Shown here piece after piece: positions 56,632-64,000 of a stretch of DNA of 64,000 nt. A program made the translations under genes and the position numbers. The notes beneath the pieces are model-generated. The model saw only the letters and a list, made by a program, of their open reading frames with translations. It did no database searches and was not told the DNA's origin. The stretch's first letter is position 1; each line of letters starts with the position of its first letter. Where the stretch lies: NCBI RefSeq assembly GCF_001894925.1, contig NZ_BCXD01000001.1, forward strand, positions 124,001-188,000, written 5' to 3'. This DNA comes from Rhodococcus rhodnii NBRC 100604. GTDB taxonomy: Bacteria > Actinomycetota > Actinomycetes > Mycobacteriales > Mycobacteriaceae.

Positions 56632-56678
56632 GGAACCAGCGTGGCACAGACAGGACGAACCGTGCGCCGACGCGGCGG

Positions 56679-57002
56679 CTACGGGGCCGAGGGACGTCCC
56701 GGCGCGGCGTCGCTGTGGTCGGCGTCCTCGGTGGGCACGGCGCCCTGATCGGTGCCGTCGTCGGCCGCCTGATCCGGCTCGGGTCGCTCGGGATCGAAGC
56801 TCTCGGGGAGGCGCTTGAGGCGCTTGTTCATAGACCGGACCAGGAGGACGATCGCGACGAGCAGCACGAGTGTCAGTACGAGCCCGATCGGCGAGGCCTT
56901 GCCGAACTCCGGCCCCTCCGGACTGGTCGGCGTCGACGGGAACTGCGCGAGCAGCTCCCACGCGCGGAGGTTGGCGTCAGCGTGCAACGTCGTGCCGATC
57001 AC
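56679..57002 (-). CDS. Small single-pass membrane protein (Rv1083-like)
   Basis: 107 aa with one membrane helix ([16 protein letters not shown], about residues 39-54), then a basic [12 protein letters not shown] stretch and an acidic Pro/Asp-rich tail. GTG start overlapping the mca stop (GTGA), so the two are co-translated. Function unknown; its constant linkage to mca in mycolata suggests a thiol-metabolism or membrane role. Confidence 0.75.
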   Translation of the reverse strand: MIGTTLHADANLRAWELLAQFPSTPTSPEGPEFGKASPIGLVLTLVLLVAIVLLVRSMNKRLKRLPESFDPERPEPDQAADDGTDQGAVPTEDADHSDAAPGRPSAP

Positions 57003-57934
57003 TGGGGATAGTCCTTGCTGTCGTCGATACCGTCGTGGCCGCTGCGGACGTCCGCCGCGGCGAGATCCGGGGCTGCGATGCCCGCGAACAGGTCGTTCTC
57101 GGGGAGTGTCGCCTGCACGCGCGTGCGGGCGAGCTCGAACTCCTCGGTCGGCCACACCTTCTGCTGGACGTCGACCGACACCGCGAAGAACGACCCGTTC
57201 GGGTCGATCTGCGTCGCATGCGCACGCAGTGCGTCGTCACGTACCGGGAAGTACGCGCCGCACTCGATCTGCGTCGTCACGCGCGCCATCGTGTCGCCGT
57301 GCTCGGTCTTCCACTTCTTCAGCCATTCGGCGAGCGGGAACTCCTCGCCGCGCCGGTCGTACTCCTCCTGGAACAGGAGCATGCGCTTTCGGATGAAGCC
57401 GTGGTTGTAGTAGATCTTCGCGACCTCCCACGGCTCCCCCGCGTCCGGATACCGCTCGGGGTCGGCCGCGGCCTCGAACGCCGCCATCGAGACCTCGTGG
57501 CATCGGATGTGATCGGGATGCGGGTAGCCGCCGTTCTCGTCGTACGTCGTCATGACGTGCGGCTTGAACTCGCGGATCGCGCGCACGAGCGGCTCGACGG
57601 CGACGTCGAGCGGCACGAGCGCGAAACTGTCCTCGGGCAGCGGCGGCTTGGGGTCGCCCTCGGGAAGCCCCGAGTCGACGAAGCCGAGCCACTCGTGCTC
57701 GACACCGAGGATCCGGGCCGCCTCGGCCATCTCCTCGATCCGCAGCTCGGACATGCGCTCACGGTTGCCGGGCAGATCCATCGCGGGATTGAGGATGTCG
57801 CCGCGCTCGCCGCCGGTGAGCGTCACGACGCGCACCCGGTTGCCCTCGCGGGCGTACCGAGCCATGGTCGCCGCACCCTTGCTGGACTCGTCGTCGGGAT
57901 GCGCGTGCACGGCCATCAGCCGGTATCCGCTCAC
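56999..57934 (-). CDS. mca: Mycothiol S-conjugate amidase
   Basis: Zinc amidase that cleaves mycothiol conjugates of toxins and oxidants so the mercapturic acid can be exported. The metal site is AHPDDES near residue 11 and YPHPDH near residue 141; [10 protein letters not shown] and the long C-terminal extension to 311 aa separate Mca from MshB. GTG with GAGGTGA 7 bases upstream. Presence of mycothiol enzymes restricts the host to actinobacteria. Confidence 0.94.
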   Translation of the reverse strand: MSGYRLMAVHAHPDDESSKGAATMARYAREGNRVRVVTLTGGERGDILNPAMDLPGNRERMSELRIEEMAEAARILGVEHEWLGFVDSGLPEGDPKPPLPEDSFALVPLDVAVEPLVRAIREFKPHVMTTYDENGGYPHPDHIRCHEVSMAAFEAAADPERYPDAGEPWEVAKIYYNHGFIRKRMLLFQEEYDRRGEEFPLAEWLKKWKTEHGDTMARVTTQIECGAYFPVRDDALRAHATQIDPNGSFFAVSVDVQQKVWPTEEFELARTRVQATLPENDLFAGIAAPDLAAADVRSGHDGIDDSKDYPQ

Positions 57935-58099
57935 GTGATGGTCACCTCGGCTTCGCTGTCGGTTCGGCGGACCGCGGGGCGGTCGCCTGTCGCTCGTCCT
58001 CTATAGTCCCACTCCGAAGAACCACGTGCAGCCGCGCCCCCGTCCGAGGCTGTACCGAGGTGGTCTCCAGACCGCACGGGGGCACGGGAGTCACGCGAG

Positions 58100-58534
58100 A
58101 TGACAAGACCTCTCCCGGAGGGCCGGTACGCCGCCTCTCGCTCCGAGCCGACCGATCACCGCAAGGCATGGATCGCGACCGCGGTCGTCGTGATCGCCGG
58201 CCTCGTCGTCGCCTTCTACGCGTATCAGCGGTTCGGCGTGAGCGAACTCGACGCCGAGGCGAAGGCCTACGAGATCATCGACGACTCCCGCATCGACGTC
58301 ACCGTGAGCCTCACCCGCGCCGAACCCGATCGCGACGTCGTGTGCATCGTCCGCGCCCGCTCGAAGGACGGTTCCGAGACCGGCAGACGCGAGATGCTCA
58401 TCCCCGCCACCGGCGATCCGACCGTACTCGTGACGGCACCCGTCTACACGTCACACCCGCCCGGTATGGGCGATCTGTACGGATGCAGCTACGACATCCC
58501 CGAGTACCTCGTCGCACCCCCCGCCGCCGGATAG
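58100..58534 (+). CDS. DUF4307 family membrane protein (Rv1081c-like)
   Basis: 144 aa. A polar N-terminus (MTRPLPEGRY), one membrane helix (about residues 24-41), then an extracytoplasmic domain with VTVSLTRAEPDRDVVCIVRA, as in DUF4307. Divergent from mca and upstream of greA, the same place as in M. tuberculosis. Function unknown. Confidence 0.82.
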   Translation: MTRPLPEGRYAASRSEPTDHRKAWIATAVVVIAGLVVAFYAYQRFGVSELDAEAKAYEIIDDSRIDVTVSLTRAEPDRDVVCIVRARSKDGSETGRREMLIPATGDPTVLVTAPVYTSHPPGMGDLYGCSYDIPEYLVAPPAAG

Positions 58535-58580
58535 CAGCCTGCTGACCAGCAGCGAATCCGGCTCGGTTGTCCGGACACCG

Positions 58581-58589
58581 TGCTAAAAT
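58581..58589 (+). promoter_or_regulatory. Extended -10 promoter of greA
   Basis: TGCTAAAAT is an extended -10 element (TGn plus TAAAAT) in otherwise GC-rich sequence, 208 bases before the greA ATG. The -35 region is weak, as expected for extended -10 promoters. It gives a leader of about 200 bases. Confidence 0.5.
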
Positions 58590-58598
58590 GGCATCATG

Positions 58599-58620
58599 CA
58601 CGGTTCCGCGTGGGACCGTG
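58599..58620 (+). other. Hairpin at the start of the greA leader
   Basis: Nine-base stem CACGGTTCC/GGGACCGTG (one G-T pair) with a 4-base loop, starting about 10 bases after the -10 element, so near the 5' end of the transcript. It may stabilise the mRNA; no T-run follows, so it is not a clear terminator. Confidence 0.4.
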
Positions 58621-58796
58621 TATTGCTGCATTTCGGGAGCGGTTGCGCGTCGGCCGCGTCCCGAACGGCGCCCGCCGAGCGCGGACGCGCGCAGCGTCCT
58701 TGGCACGCCCGCCGCGACACAGGTGGGTGACTGCCTGTGAACACGGGACCGACGGCGAGCGTCGTCGAGGGTCCCGGCTACGAGGGAGTGATCGAG

Positions 58797-59291
58797 ATGA
58801 CCGAGACGCAGGTGACCTGGCTCACGCAGGATTCACACGACCGACTCAAGAGCGAACTCGACCAGCTCATCGCCAATCGCCCCGTCATCGCGGCGGAGAT
58901 CAACGAGCGACGCGAAGAGGGCGACCTGAAGGAGAACGGCGGCTACCACGCGGCCCGCGAAGAGCAGGGCCAGCAGGAGGCGCGCATCCGCCAGCTCCAG
59001 GAACTGCTGAACAACGCGAAGGTCGGCGAGGCTCCGACGCAGTCGGGCGTCGCGCTGCCCGGTTCGGTGGTGAAGGTCTACTACGACGGCGACGAGTCGG
59101 ACACCGAAACCTTCCTGATCGCGACTCGCGAAGAAGGTGCGCGCGGCGACAAGCTCGAGGTCTATTCGCCCAGCTCGCCGCTCGGTGCCGCGCTGCTCGA
59201 GGCGAAGGTCGGCGAGACCCGCGAGTACACGCTGCCCAACGGCAACACCATGAAGGTGACGCTGCTCAGCGCGGAGCCCTACCGCGACTGA
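58797..59291 (+). CDS. greA: Transcription elongation factor GreA
   Basis: 164 aa. The N-terminal coiled-coil hairpin ([35 protein letters not shown] with the tip Asp and Glu that stimulate transcript cleavage) and the C-terminal FKBP-like domain ([20 protein letters not shown]) are complete. ATG with AGGGAG 8 bases upstream; a longer upstream frame lacks similarity. Followed by a strong terminator. Confidence 0.95.
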   Translation: MTETQVTWLTQDSHDRLKSELDQLIANRPVIAAEINERREEGDLKENGGYHAAREEQGQQEARIRQLQELLNNAKVGEAPTQSGVALPGSVVKVYYDGDESDTETFLIATREEGARGDKLEVYSPSSPLGAALLEAKVGETREYTLPNGNTMKVTLLSAEPYRD

Positions 59292-59302
59292 CCGTGCGAC
59301 AC

Positions 59303-59342
59303 CGCCGAATGCCCTGCCGACCGGCGGGGCATTCGGCGTTTT
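59303..59342 (+). terminator. Rho-independent terminator of greA
   Basis: Perfect 12-bp stem CGCCGAATGCCC/GGGCATTCGGCG with a 12-base loop that can itself pair (GCCG/CGGC), followed by TTTT, starting 11 bases after the greA stop. The best terminator in the window. Confidence 0.9.
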
Positions 59343-59372
59343 CGAGGGCATCGGCACCCGCGGCGTCGGGAC

Positions 59373-60818
59373 TCAGAGACGCCGGGCCTTCATGCCCTCG
59401 AACAGCGCGCCGACGCGCACGACGTCGCCCGTCGTCGGAGCATGCAGCATCTGCCCCCCACCGACGTAGATGGCGACGTGTCCCGGTCCGCCGGCACCCC
59501 AGTTGCCGAACAGCAGATCGCCCGGCTTCGCCTGGTCGAGCGGGATCTCCGTCCCCACCCGCCACTGCATCTCCGACGTCCGCGGCAGCGTCACACCGCT
59601 CGCCGCGTGCACCGCGTACGACGTCAGGCCCGAGCAGTCGAATCCACCCATCGTCGGCCCGTTGATGTTGCCGCCGCCCCACACGTACGGCAGACCCAGA
59701 TACCGCATCGCCGCGTCCACGACGCCGCTCGCACCGAAGCCCGTGCCCCCGTAGAAGAACGGTGCGAGCATGCGACCGAACGATTCGCCGAACGCCTGAA
59801 CCCGCTTCACGAGCGCCGTCGGATCGACCGCGGGATCCGCGACCGGCCCGGGCATCGCACCGCCGAACCGGATCTGCTCGGGTGAGGTCAGATAGGCCGC
59901 CAGCGTGAGATCGAGCGAATCACCCGTGACCGCACCCTCCCGTTTCCACGCCTCGACCTGCTGATACGTGTCGCAGAGGTAGCGGCCGCTCGCGAGCGTC
60001 GAGTCGGCGACACCGAGGATGTCCGTCCTGCCGTCACCGTCGGCGTCCTCCGCGTACCGCTCCCACACGTCCGGTGGGAGCTGCGCCGGGCCCCGCTCAC
60101 CCGACGGCGAGATCGGTGCCGCGACGCCGTACCGGAAGCCGCTCACGACCGACAGCAGCGACGCGACCGTCTCGGGCCCGATCTCCGCGCACACCGATCC
60201 CGCCTGCCGGATCCACGGCGCGAACACCGCGACGGCGCCGATCGGCGCGAGCGACGGACCGGGAAACGCCGCCGACACCGGCGGCACCATCGACCCGAGC
60301 GCACCGACCACCGGGGCCGTACCCGAGACCACGACGTCTCCGGAACCGGATCCGCCTGCCGTGGGCGGCGTCGGCGCGGTGTACCGGCCCGAGCCCTGCG
60401 GTGCCGGGGTCTGGGGTGCCGGGCCGGGACCGAGTTCGGGTTCCGGGACGAAGGGGATCCCTTCGAGCCCGGGACGCTGGTCGGCAGGCAGTGGGGCGTC
60501 CGGCAGCGGGATACCGGGTAGGGGTGGCGTGTCCCCCGGCGCGCCCGGCACGGGAGCGGGAATCGGCCCCGGAGGCACCGCCTGACGCGCCGCGTCCGCA
60601 CCGCGAGCGACGAGATCCTCCGCATGCCTGCGCGCGTCGTCGGGCAGGGCATCGAGCGAGGCGTCGACCTGCTGCTGGATCTGTGGGGCCGCGTGTTCGA
60701 CCACCGCGATCGCATCGGCGGCGGCGCGTTCGACCGGCTCCGGAAGACCCACCCCTTGCACGAGCGCCCCCGCTGCAGTCGTGATCGCGACGACGATCGC
60801 TGCTGCATCCGCTGTCAT
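59373..60818 (-). CDS. NlpC/P60-family cell-wall hydrolase with degenerate transglycosylase-like domain
   Basis: 481 aa. A hydrophobic N-terminus without a clear cleavage site is followed by a helical region, a long Pro-rich linker (about 80-160), a lytic-transglycosylase-like region (GERGPAQLPPDVWERYAEDA, TDILGVADSTLASGRYLCD) and a C-terminal NlpC/P60 peptidase with Cys in FDCSGLTSYA, His in GHVAIYVGGG and a third polar residue at HAP. The transglycosylase position expected to hold the catalytic Glu reads VVSGF, so only the peptidase is likely active. Related to mycobacterial RipA-type peptidoglycan endopeptidases. Confidence 0.85.
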   Translation of the reverse strand: MTADAAAIVVAITTAAGALVQGVGLPEPVERAAADAIAVVEHAAPQIQQQVDASLDALPDDARRHAEDLVARGADAARQAVPPGPIPAPVPGAPGDTPPLPGIPLPDAPLPADQRPGLEGIPFVPEPELGPGPAPQTPAPQGSGRYTAPTPPTAGGSGSGDVVVSGTAPVVGALGSMVPPVSAAFPGPSLAPIGAVAVFAPWIRQAGSVCAEIGPETVASLLSVVSGFRYGVAAPISPSGERGPAQLPPDVWERYAEDADGDGRTDILGVADSTLASGRYLCDTYQQVEAWKREGAVTGDSLDLTLAAYLTSPEQIRFGGAMPGPVADPAVDPTALVKRVQAFGESFGRMLAPFFYGGTGFGASGVVDAAMRYLGLPYVWGGGNINGPTMGGFDCSGLTSYAVHAASGVTLPRTSEMQWRVGTEIPLDQAKPGDLLFGNWGAGGPGHVAIYVGGGQMLHAPTTGDVVRVGALFEGMKARRL

Positions 60819-61008
60819 TCACACCGCCCCTGAACGCGCACGTCTGGAACCGAACCCGGACGAACAGCCGCGCGCGAGGCGTACGGCGTGCGAACCGAGT
60901 CGCACCACCGTACGACTGTGACAGCGGTCCCCGTGCCCGAATCGCGATGTCGCCCACATCCTCGCCGGTTCCCAGACTCCTCACAGATCCGGACGGCATC
61001 GTGGACTC

Positions 61009-61218
61009 ATGACCCCGAGCGACGACGCCACCGACAAGAGGACCCCGCCGTCACGACTCCGTGCCCTTGCGCGCGGCGCGTTCGCCGCCCTCGGCGTGAC
61101 GGGTGTGATCGCCGTGGCGCCCGCCGCCGCGGCAGTAGAGCCCGCCACGGTCGAACAGAGCCCCGTCGAGGTGGTACCGGGCGCCGGTGCACCGGACGCG
61201 GTGTCGTCCGGTTGGTGA
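61009..61218 (+). CDS. Small secreted or membrane-anchored peptide
   Basis: 69 aa: basic N-terminus, hydrophobic segment (GAFAALGVTGVIAVAPAAAA) with an Ala-rich possible cleavage site, then an acidic Pro/Val tail. No family recognised. Its TGA overlaps the GTG of the ApbE-like gene (GTGA), so the two are coupled; it may be a target or anchor for that enzyme. Confidence 0.5.
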   Translation: MTPSDDATDKRTPPSRLRALARGAFAALGVTGVIAVAPAAAAVEPATVEQSPVEVVPGAGAPDAVSSGW

Positions 61219-61973
61219 CCGAGCCTCGCCGGGCCGCCGCGGAATGGACCGACTGGGGTGCACACGTGCGGATCGTCGTCACCGACCCGGATCGGCTCGA
61301 CGCCGCATCGAGCATGCTGCGCGGAGTCGTCGCCGCGGCGGACGCCGCGACGAATCTCGAACGTCCCGACGCCGAGGTCCACACGCTCGGGGATGAACCG
61401 CGTTCCGTCGGGCCGCTGCTCGCGCAGTTCGTCGCCGACGCAGTCCACGTCGCCGAACGCACGGCCGGCGCCGTCGCACCCCATCCCCGATGGCGCGAGA
61501 TCGTCGTCGACGGCACCACCGTCCGCGCACCGAGCGATCTCGACCTCACCGCGACCGGACGGCCGAGCACCGCGGATCTCGCCGCACGCCAGATCGCGGA
61601 CCTGCTCGACTGCGGCGTCCTGATCGCGATCGGCGGCCACGTGCGCGCCGTCGGTTCCGGCGGCCGTGACGGCTGGCAGGTCCTCGTGCGCGACATGCCG
61701 GGAGAACCGAGTTCGCAGATCGCGCTGCCCGCCGGCGGTGGCGTCGCGACGGCGAGCACCCTCACCCCGCTCCACGACGATCCGGCCGCCCCGCGCCCGC
61801 AGTGGCGGACCGTCTCCGTCGTCGCACCGACATGCGTCGACGCGCACGCACTGGCGACCGCCGCGCTCCGCCGGCGCGGCGGCGCGATCGACTGGCTCGC
61901 GCAGAAGGGTGCACCGGCGCGGCTCGTCGATCAGGAGATGCGGGTGATCACCCTCGCCGGATGGCCCGGTTGA
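61215..61973 (+). CDS. ApbE-like FAD:protein FMN transferase, divergent
   Basis: 252 aa with the ApbE C-terminal core: ARQIADLLDCGVLIAIGGHVRAVG, DGWQVLVRDMP and GGGVATASTLTP followed by the WRTVSVVAPTCVDAHALATAA helix. ApbE attaches FMN to a Thr of flavoproteins outside the membrane. The family's DPTVG and DLGGIAKG motifs are poorly kept (TAGAVAPHP and DLTATGRPS), and no signal peptide is present, so activity is uncertain. GTG start fixed by overlap with the small upstream gene. Confidence 0.65.
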   Translation: MTEPRRAAAEWTDWGAHVRIVVTDPDRLDAASSMLRGVVAAADAATNLERPDAEVHTLGDEPRSVGPLLAQFVADAVHVAERTAGAVAPHPRWREIVVDGTTVRAPSDLDLTATGRPSTADLAARQIADLLDCGVLIAIGGHVRAVGSGGRDGWQVLVRDMPGEPSSQIALPAGGGVATASTLTPLHDDPAAPRPQWRTVSVVAPTCVDAHALATAALRRRGGAIDWLAQKGAPARLVDQEMRVITLAGWPG

Positions 61974-61983
61974 CGCCCAGCGA

Positions 61984-63195
61984 TCACGCGCGCACCTCGG
62001 CGGAGTAGCCCGACTCCGCGAGTGCCGCGAGGACCTCCCCGCGATGTTCGGCGCCGCGCGTCTCGAGGCTCAGCAGCACGTCGACCTCGTCGATACCGAG
62101 ACCCCGGCCGGTCCGCGAATGCACGACGTCGCGCACGCTCGCCCCCGCATCGCGCACGACCTCGAGCACCGCGACGAGCCCGCCCGGCAGGTCCGGAATC
62201 GTCACCGTCACATCGAGATAGCGGCCGCCGGCCCGCAGACCGTGGGTGACGAGATGCGTCAGCAACAGCGGATCGACATTGCCGCCCGACAGGACCGCAC
62301 ACACCCGCCCGCGCACGTCGAGTTCGCCGCCGGCGAGCGCGGCGACCGCTGCCGCACCGGCAGGCTCGACGACCAGCTTCGCGCGTTCCAGACACAGCAC
62401 GACGGCACGCGCGAGCGAATCCTCGCCGACCGTGACGATCTCGTCGACGTACCGCGACACCGGGCCGAACGGGACCGCACCGGGACGGCCCACCGCGATA
62501 CCGTCCGCGATCGTCGACATCGCGGCGAGCGGGACGGGCTCACCGGCCTCCAGCGACCGCGGCCACGCCGCGGCCTGCTCCGCCTGCACCCCGACGATGC
62601 GGACGTCCGGACGTAGCGCGGCGACGGCGCTCGCGATCCCCGCCGCGAGACCACCACCGCCCATCGGAACGACGATCGTCCCGACGTCCGGAACCTGATC
62701 GAGGATCTCGAGCCCGACCGTCGCCTGACCCGCGACGATGTCGGGATGGTCGAACGGGTGGATCAGCGTCGCGCCCGTCTCCGCCTCGAACTCCTGCGCC
62801 GCGAGGAGGGCGTCGTCGATCGTGTCGCCGACGAGCCGCACCTCCGCGCCGTACGCCTTCGTCGCGACGATCTTCGGCAGCGACGCACCCGTCGGCATGA
62901 ACACCGTCGAGGCGATGCCGAGCTCGGTCGCCGCCCACGCGACACCCTGCGCGTGATTGCCTGCGCTCGCCGCGACGACGCCGCGCGTGCGCGCCTCCGC
63001 CGGAAGATTCGCGATCCGGTAATAGGCGCCGCGAGGCTTGAACGAGCCCGTGCGCTGGAGGTTCTCGCACTTGAGGACGACATCGTGCCCGCACCGCTCC
63101 GAGAGCACCCGCGACGCGATGACGGGCGTGCGCCGCATCACCGGGTCGAGCAGGGACCGGGCCGCTTCGATCGTCTCGATCGTCACCGCATTCAC
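61984..63195 (-). CDS. ilvA: Threonine ammonia-lyase with C-terminal ACT domain
   Basis: PLP enzyme converting threonine to 2-oxobutyrate and ammonia. 403 aa. PLP lysine in TGSFKPRGA near residue 53, SAGNHAQGVA, the glycine-rich PMGGGGLAAG phosphate loop and the SGGNVDP site. The C-terminal ACT-like part (LDVTVTIPDLPGGLVAVLEVV) suggests allosteric control, as in the single-ACT form. GTG start; binding site weak. Converges on the ApbE-like gene with a 10-base gap. Confidence 0.93.
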   Translation of the reverse strand: MNAVTIETIEAARSLLDPVMRRTPVIASRVLSERCGHDVVLKCENLQRTGSFKPRGAYYRIANLPAEARTRGVVAASAGNHAQGVAWAATELGIASTVFMPTGASLPKIVATKAYGAEVRLVGDTIDDALLAAQEFEAETGATLIHPFDHPDIVAGQATVGLEILDQVPDVGTIVVPMGGGGLAAGIASAVAALRPDVRIVGVQAEQAAAWPRSLEAGEPVPLAAMSTIADGIAVGRPGAVPFGPVSRYVDEIVTVGEDSLARAVVLCLERAKLVVEPAGAAAVAALAGGELDVRGRVCAVLSGGNVDPLLLTHLVTHGLRAGGRYLDVTVTIPDLPGGLVAVLEVVRDAGASVRDVVHSRTGRGLGIDEVDVLLSLETRGAEHRGEVLAALAESGYSAEVRA

Positions 63196-63267
63196 GCCAG
63201 ACAGCCTAGGGCCGGCCGCCGCCCGCGGCTCGGCAGCGAACCGGGGACCTGCGGAAGTCGGCCTGGC

Positions 63268-64000
63268 TCAGCCGAGCGCCTGCTCGATGTCTCCGAGGAG
63301 ATCCGCCGCGTCCTCGATGCCGACCGACAGCCGCACGAGGTCGTCGGGAACCTCGAGCACCGAGCCCGCCGTCGACGCGTGCGTCATCGCACCCGGATGC
63401 TCGATGAGCGACTCGACGCCGCCGAGCGACTCCGCGAGCGTGAAGATCTCGGTCCGCGCGCAGAAGTCGAGCGCCGCCTGACGTCCGCCCGCGAGCCGGA
63501 CCGACACCATGCCGCCGAACCGCCGCATCTGCTTCGCCGCGACCGCGTGGCCGGGGTGCGATTCGAGGCCCGGGTAGATCACCGACGTCACGGCGCTGTG
63601 CCCCGTGAGCAGATCGACGACCTTCTCCGCGTTCTCGCTGTGCCGCTCCATGCGCAGCGCGAGCGTCTTGATGCCGCGCAACGTGAGGAACGCGTCGAAC
63701 GGTCCCGGCACGGCACCCGCGCCGTTCTGCAGGAACGCGAACTTCGCGTCGAGTTCCTCGTCGTCGGTGACGAGCGCGCCGCCCACGACGTCCGAGTGAC
63801 CACCGATGTACTTCGTGGTCGAGTGCAGCGCGATGTCGGCGCCGAGCAGCAGCGGCTGCTGCAGGTACGGGGACGCGAAGGTGTTGTCCACGACGAGCTT
63901 CGCGTTCCCCGCGTGCGCGACCTCGGCGAGCGCCTCGATGTCGCCGATGTTCAGCAGCGGGTTGGTCGGCGTCTCGACCCACACCAGCTTCGTCTCAGGA
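63268..64000 (-). CDS. metB: Cystathionine gamma-synthase, 5' end beyond the window
   Basis: The C-terminal 243 residues of a Cys/Met-metabolism PLP enzyme; the frame runs off the right edge. PLP lysine in LHSTTKYIGGHSD, VETPTNPLL, the NTFASPYLQQPLLLGAD segment and the C-terminal SLGGVESLIEHPGAMTH with VRLSVGIED are present. The gene order greA then metB matches M. tuberculosis. MetB versus MetC or a gamma-lyase cannot be fully separated, but the context favours synthase. Confidence 0.88.
   Translation of the reverse strand, partial: PETKLVWVETPTNPLLNIGDIEALAEVAHAGNAKLVVDNTFASPYLQQPLLLGADIALHSTTKYIGGHSDVVGGALVTDDEELDAKFAFLQNGAGAVPGPFDAFLTLRGIKTLALRMERHSENAEKVVDLLTGHSAVTSVIYPGLESHPGHAVAAKQMRRFGGMVSVRLAGGRQAALDFCARTEIFTLAESLGGVESLIEHPGAMTHASTAGSVLEVPDDLVRLSVGIEDAADLLGDIEQALG

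Overview
The window comes from a GC-rich actinomycete of the mycolic-acid group, most likely Rhodococcus or a close relative. Three things point there: a mycothiol S-conjugate amidase (mca); a short-chain Z-isoprenyl diphosphate synthase very like M. tuberculosis Rv1086; and the order phoH-like, glyA, coaA, Z-prenyl synthase, trhA, DUF255 protein, small membrane protein, mca, DUF4307 protein, greA, metB, which follows M. tuberculosis Rv1095 down to Rv1079. GTG starts, strong GC codon bias, DtxR/IdeR-type iron boxes and 4-bp ATGA/GTGA gene overlaps fit as well.

Layout. (1) 0-3.0 kb: a GH16 lipoprotein, a Wzx-like flippase and a GT2 glycosyltransferase. (2) 3.2-10.1 kb, plus strand: a compact operon behind a good IdeR box. 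It encodes a PobA-type FAD hydroxylase, a DhnA/GriI-type aldolase, a type II dehydroquinate synthase/GriH-like enzyme, a luciferase-like flavin monooxygenase and an A-PCP-TE mini-synthetase. Its adenylation domain lacks the Asp that binds an alpha-amino group. I read this as an iron-regulated route to an amino-hydroxybenzoate-type metabolite. (3) 10.1-12.4 kb: an HNH/DUF222 protein and three small coupled membrane/stress-type proteins. (4) 12.5-16.7 kb, minus strand: two GT2 enzymes, a second flippase paralogue and an endonuclease/exonuclease/phosphatase-family protein. (5) 16.7-46.2 kb: a catecholate-hydroxamate siderophore locus with an EntS-like exporter, an iron-siderophore binding lipoprotein, two giant NRPSs (4015 and 3448 aa), a siderophore-interacting reductase, an aspartate decarboxylase (panD), isochorismatase, dhbA and dhbE. 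(6) 46.2-64 kb: the conserved housekeeping block, ending inside metB.

How the siderophore genes fit together. DhbA and the isochorismatase make 2,3-dihydroxybenzoate and DhbE activates it. Residues read from the six NRPS adenylation domains suggest Gly, beta-Ala, Ser, N5-hydroxy-Orn, Ser and one unresolved residue. PanD is translationally coupled to the isochorismatase and would supply the beta-alanine. Four good IdeR boxes control the aryl operon, NRPS-2, the NRPS-1/reductase promoter pair and the dhbA/dhbE pair. The window holds no isochorismate synthase, aryl carrier protein, ornithine N-hydroxylase, MbtH protein or terminal NRPS thioesterase. NRPS-2 begins with an odd C, dead-E, dead-C triad.

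No tRNA, rRNA, CRISPR array, insertion sequence or phage was seen, and no stretch over 300 bases lacks a gene. Starts were chosen from ribosome binding sites and overlaps. Family names come from recognising motifs, not from database searches.
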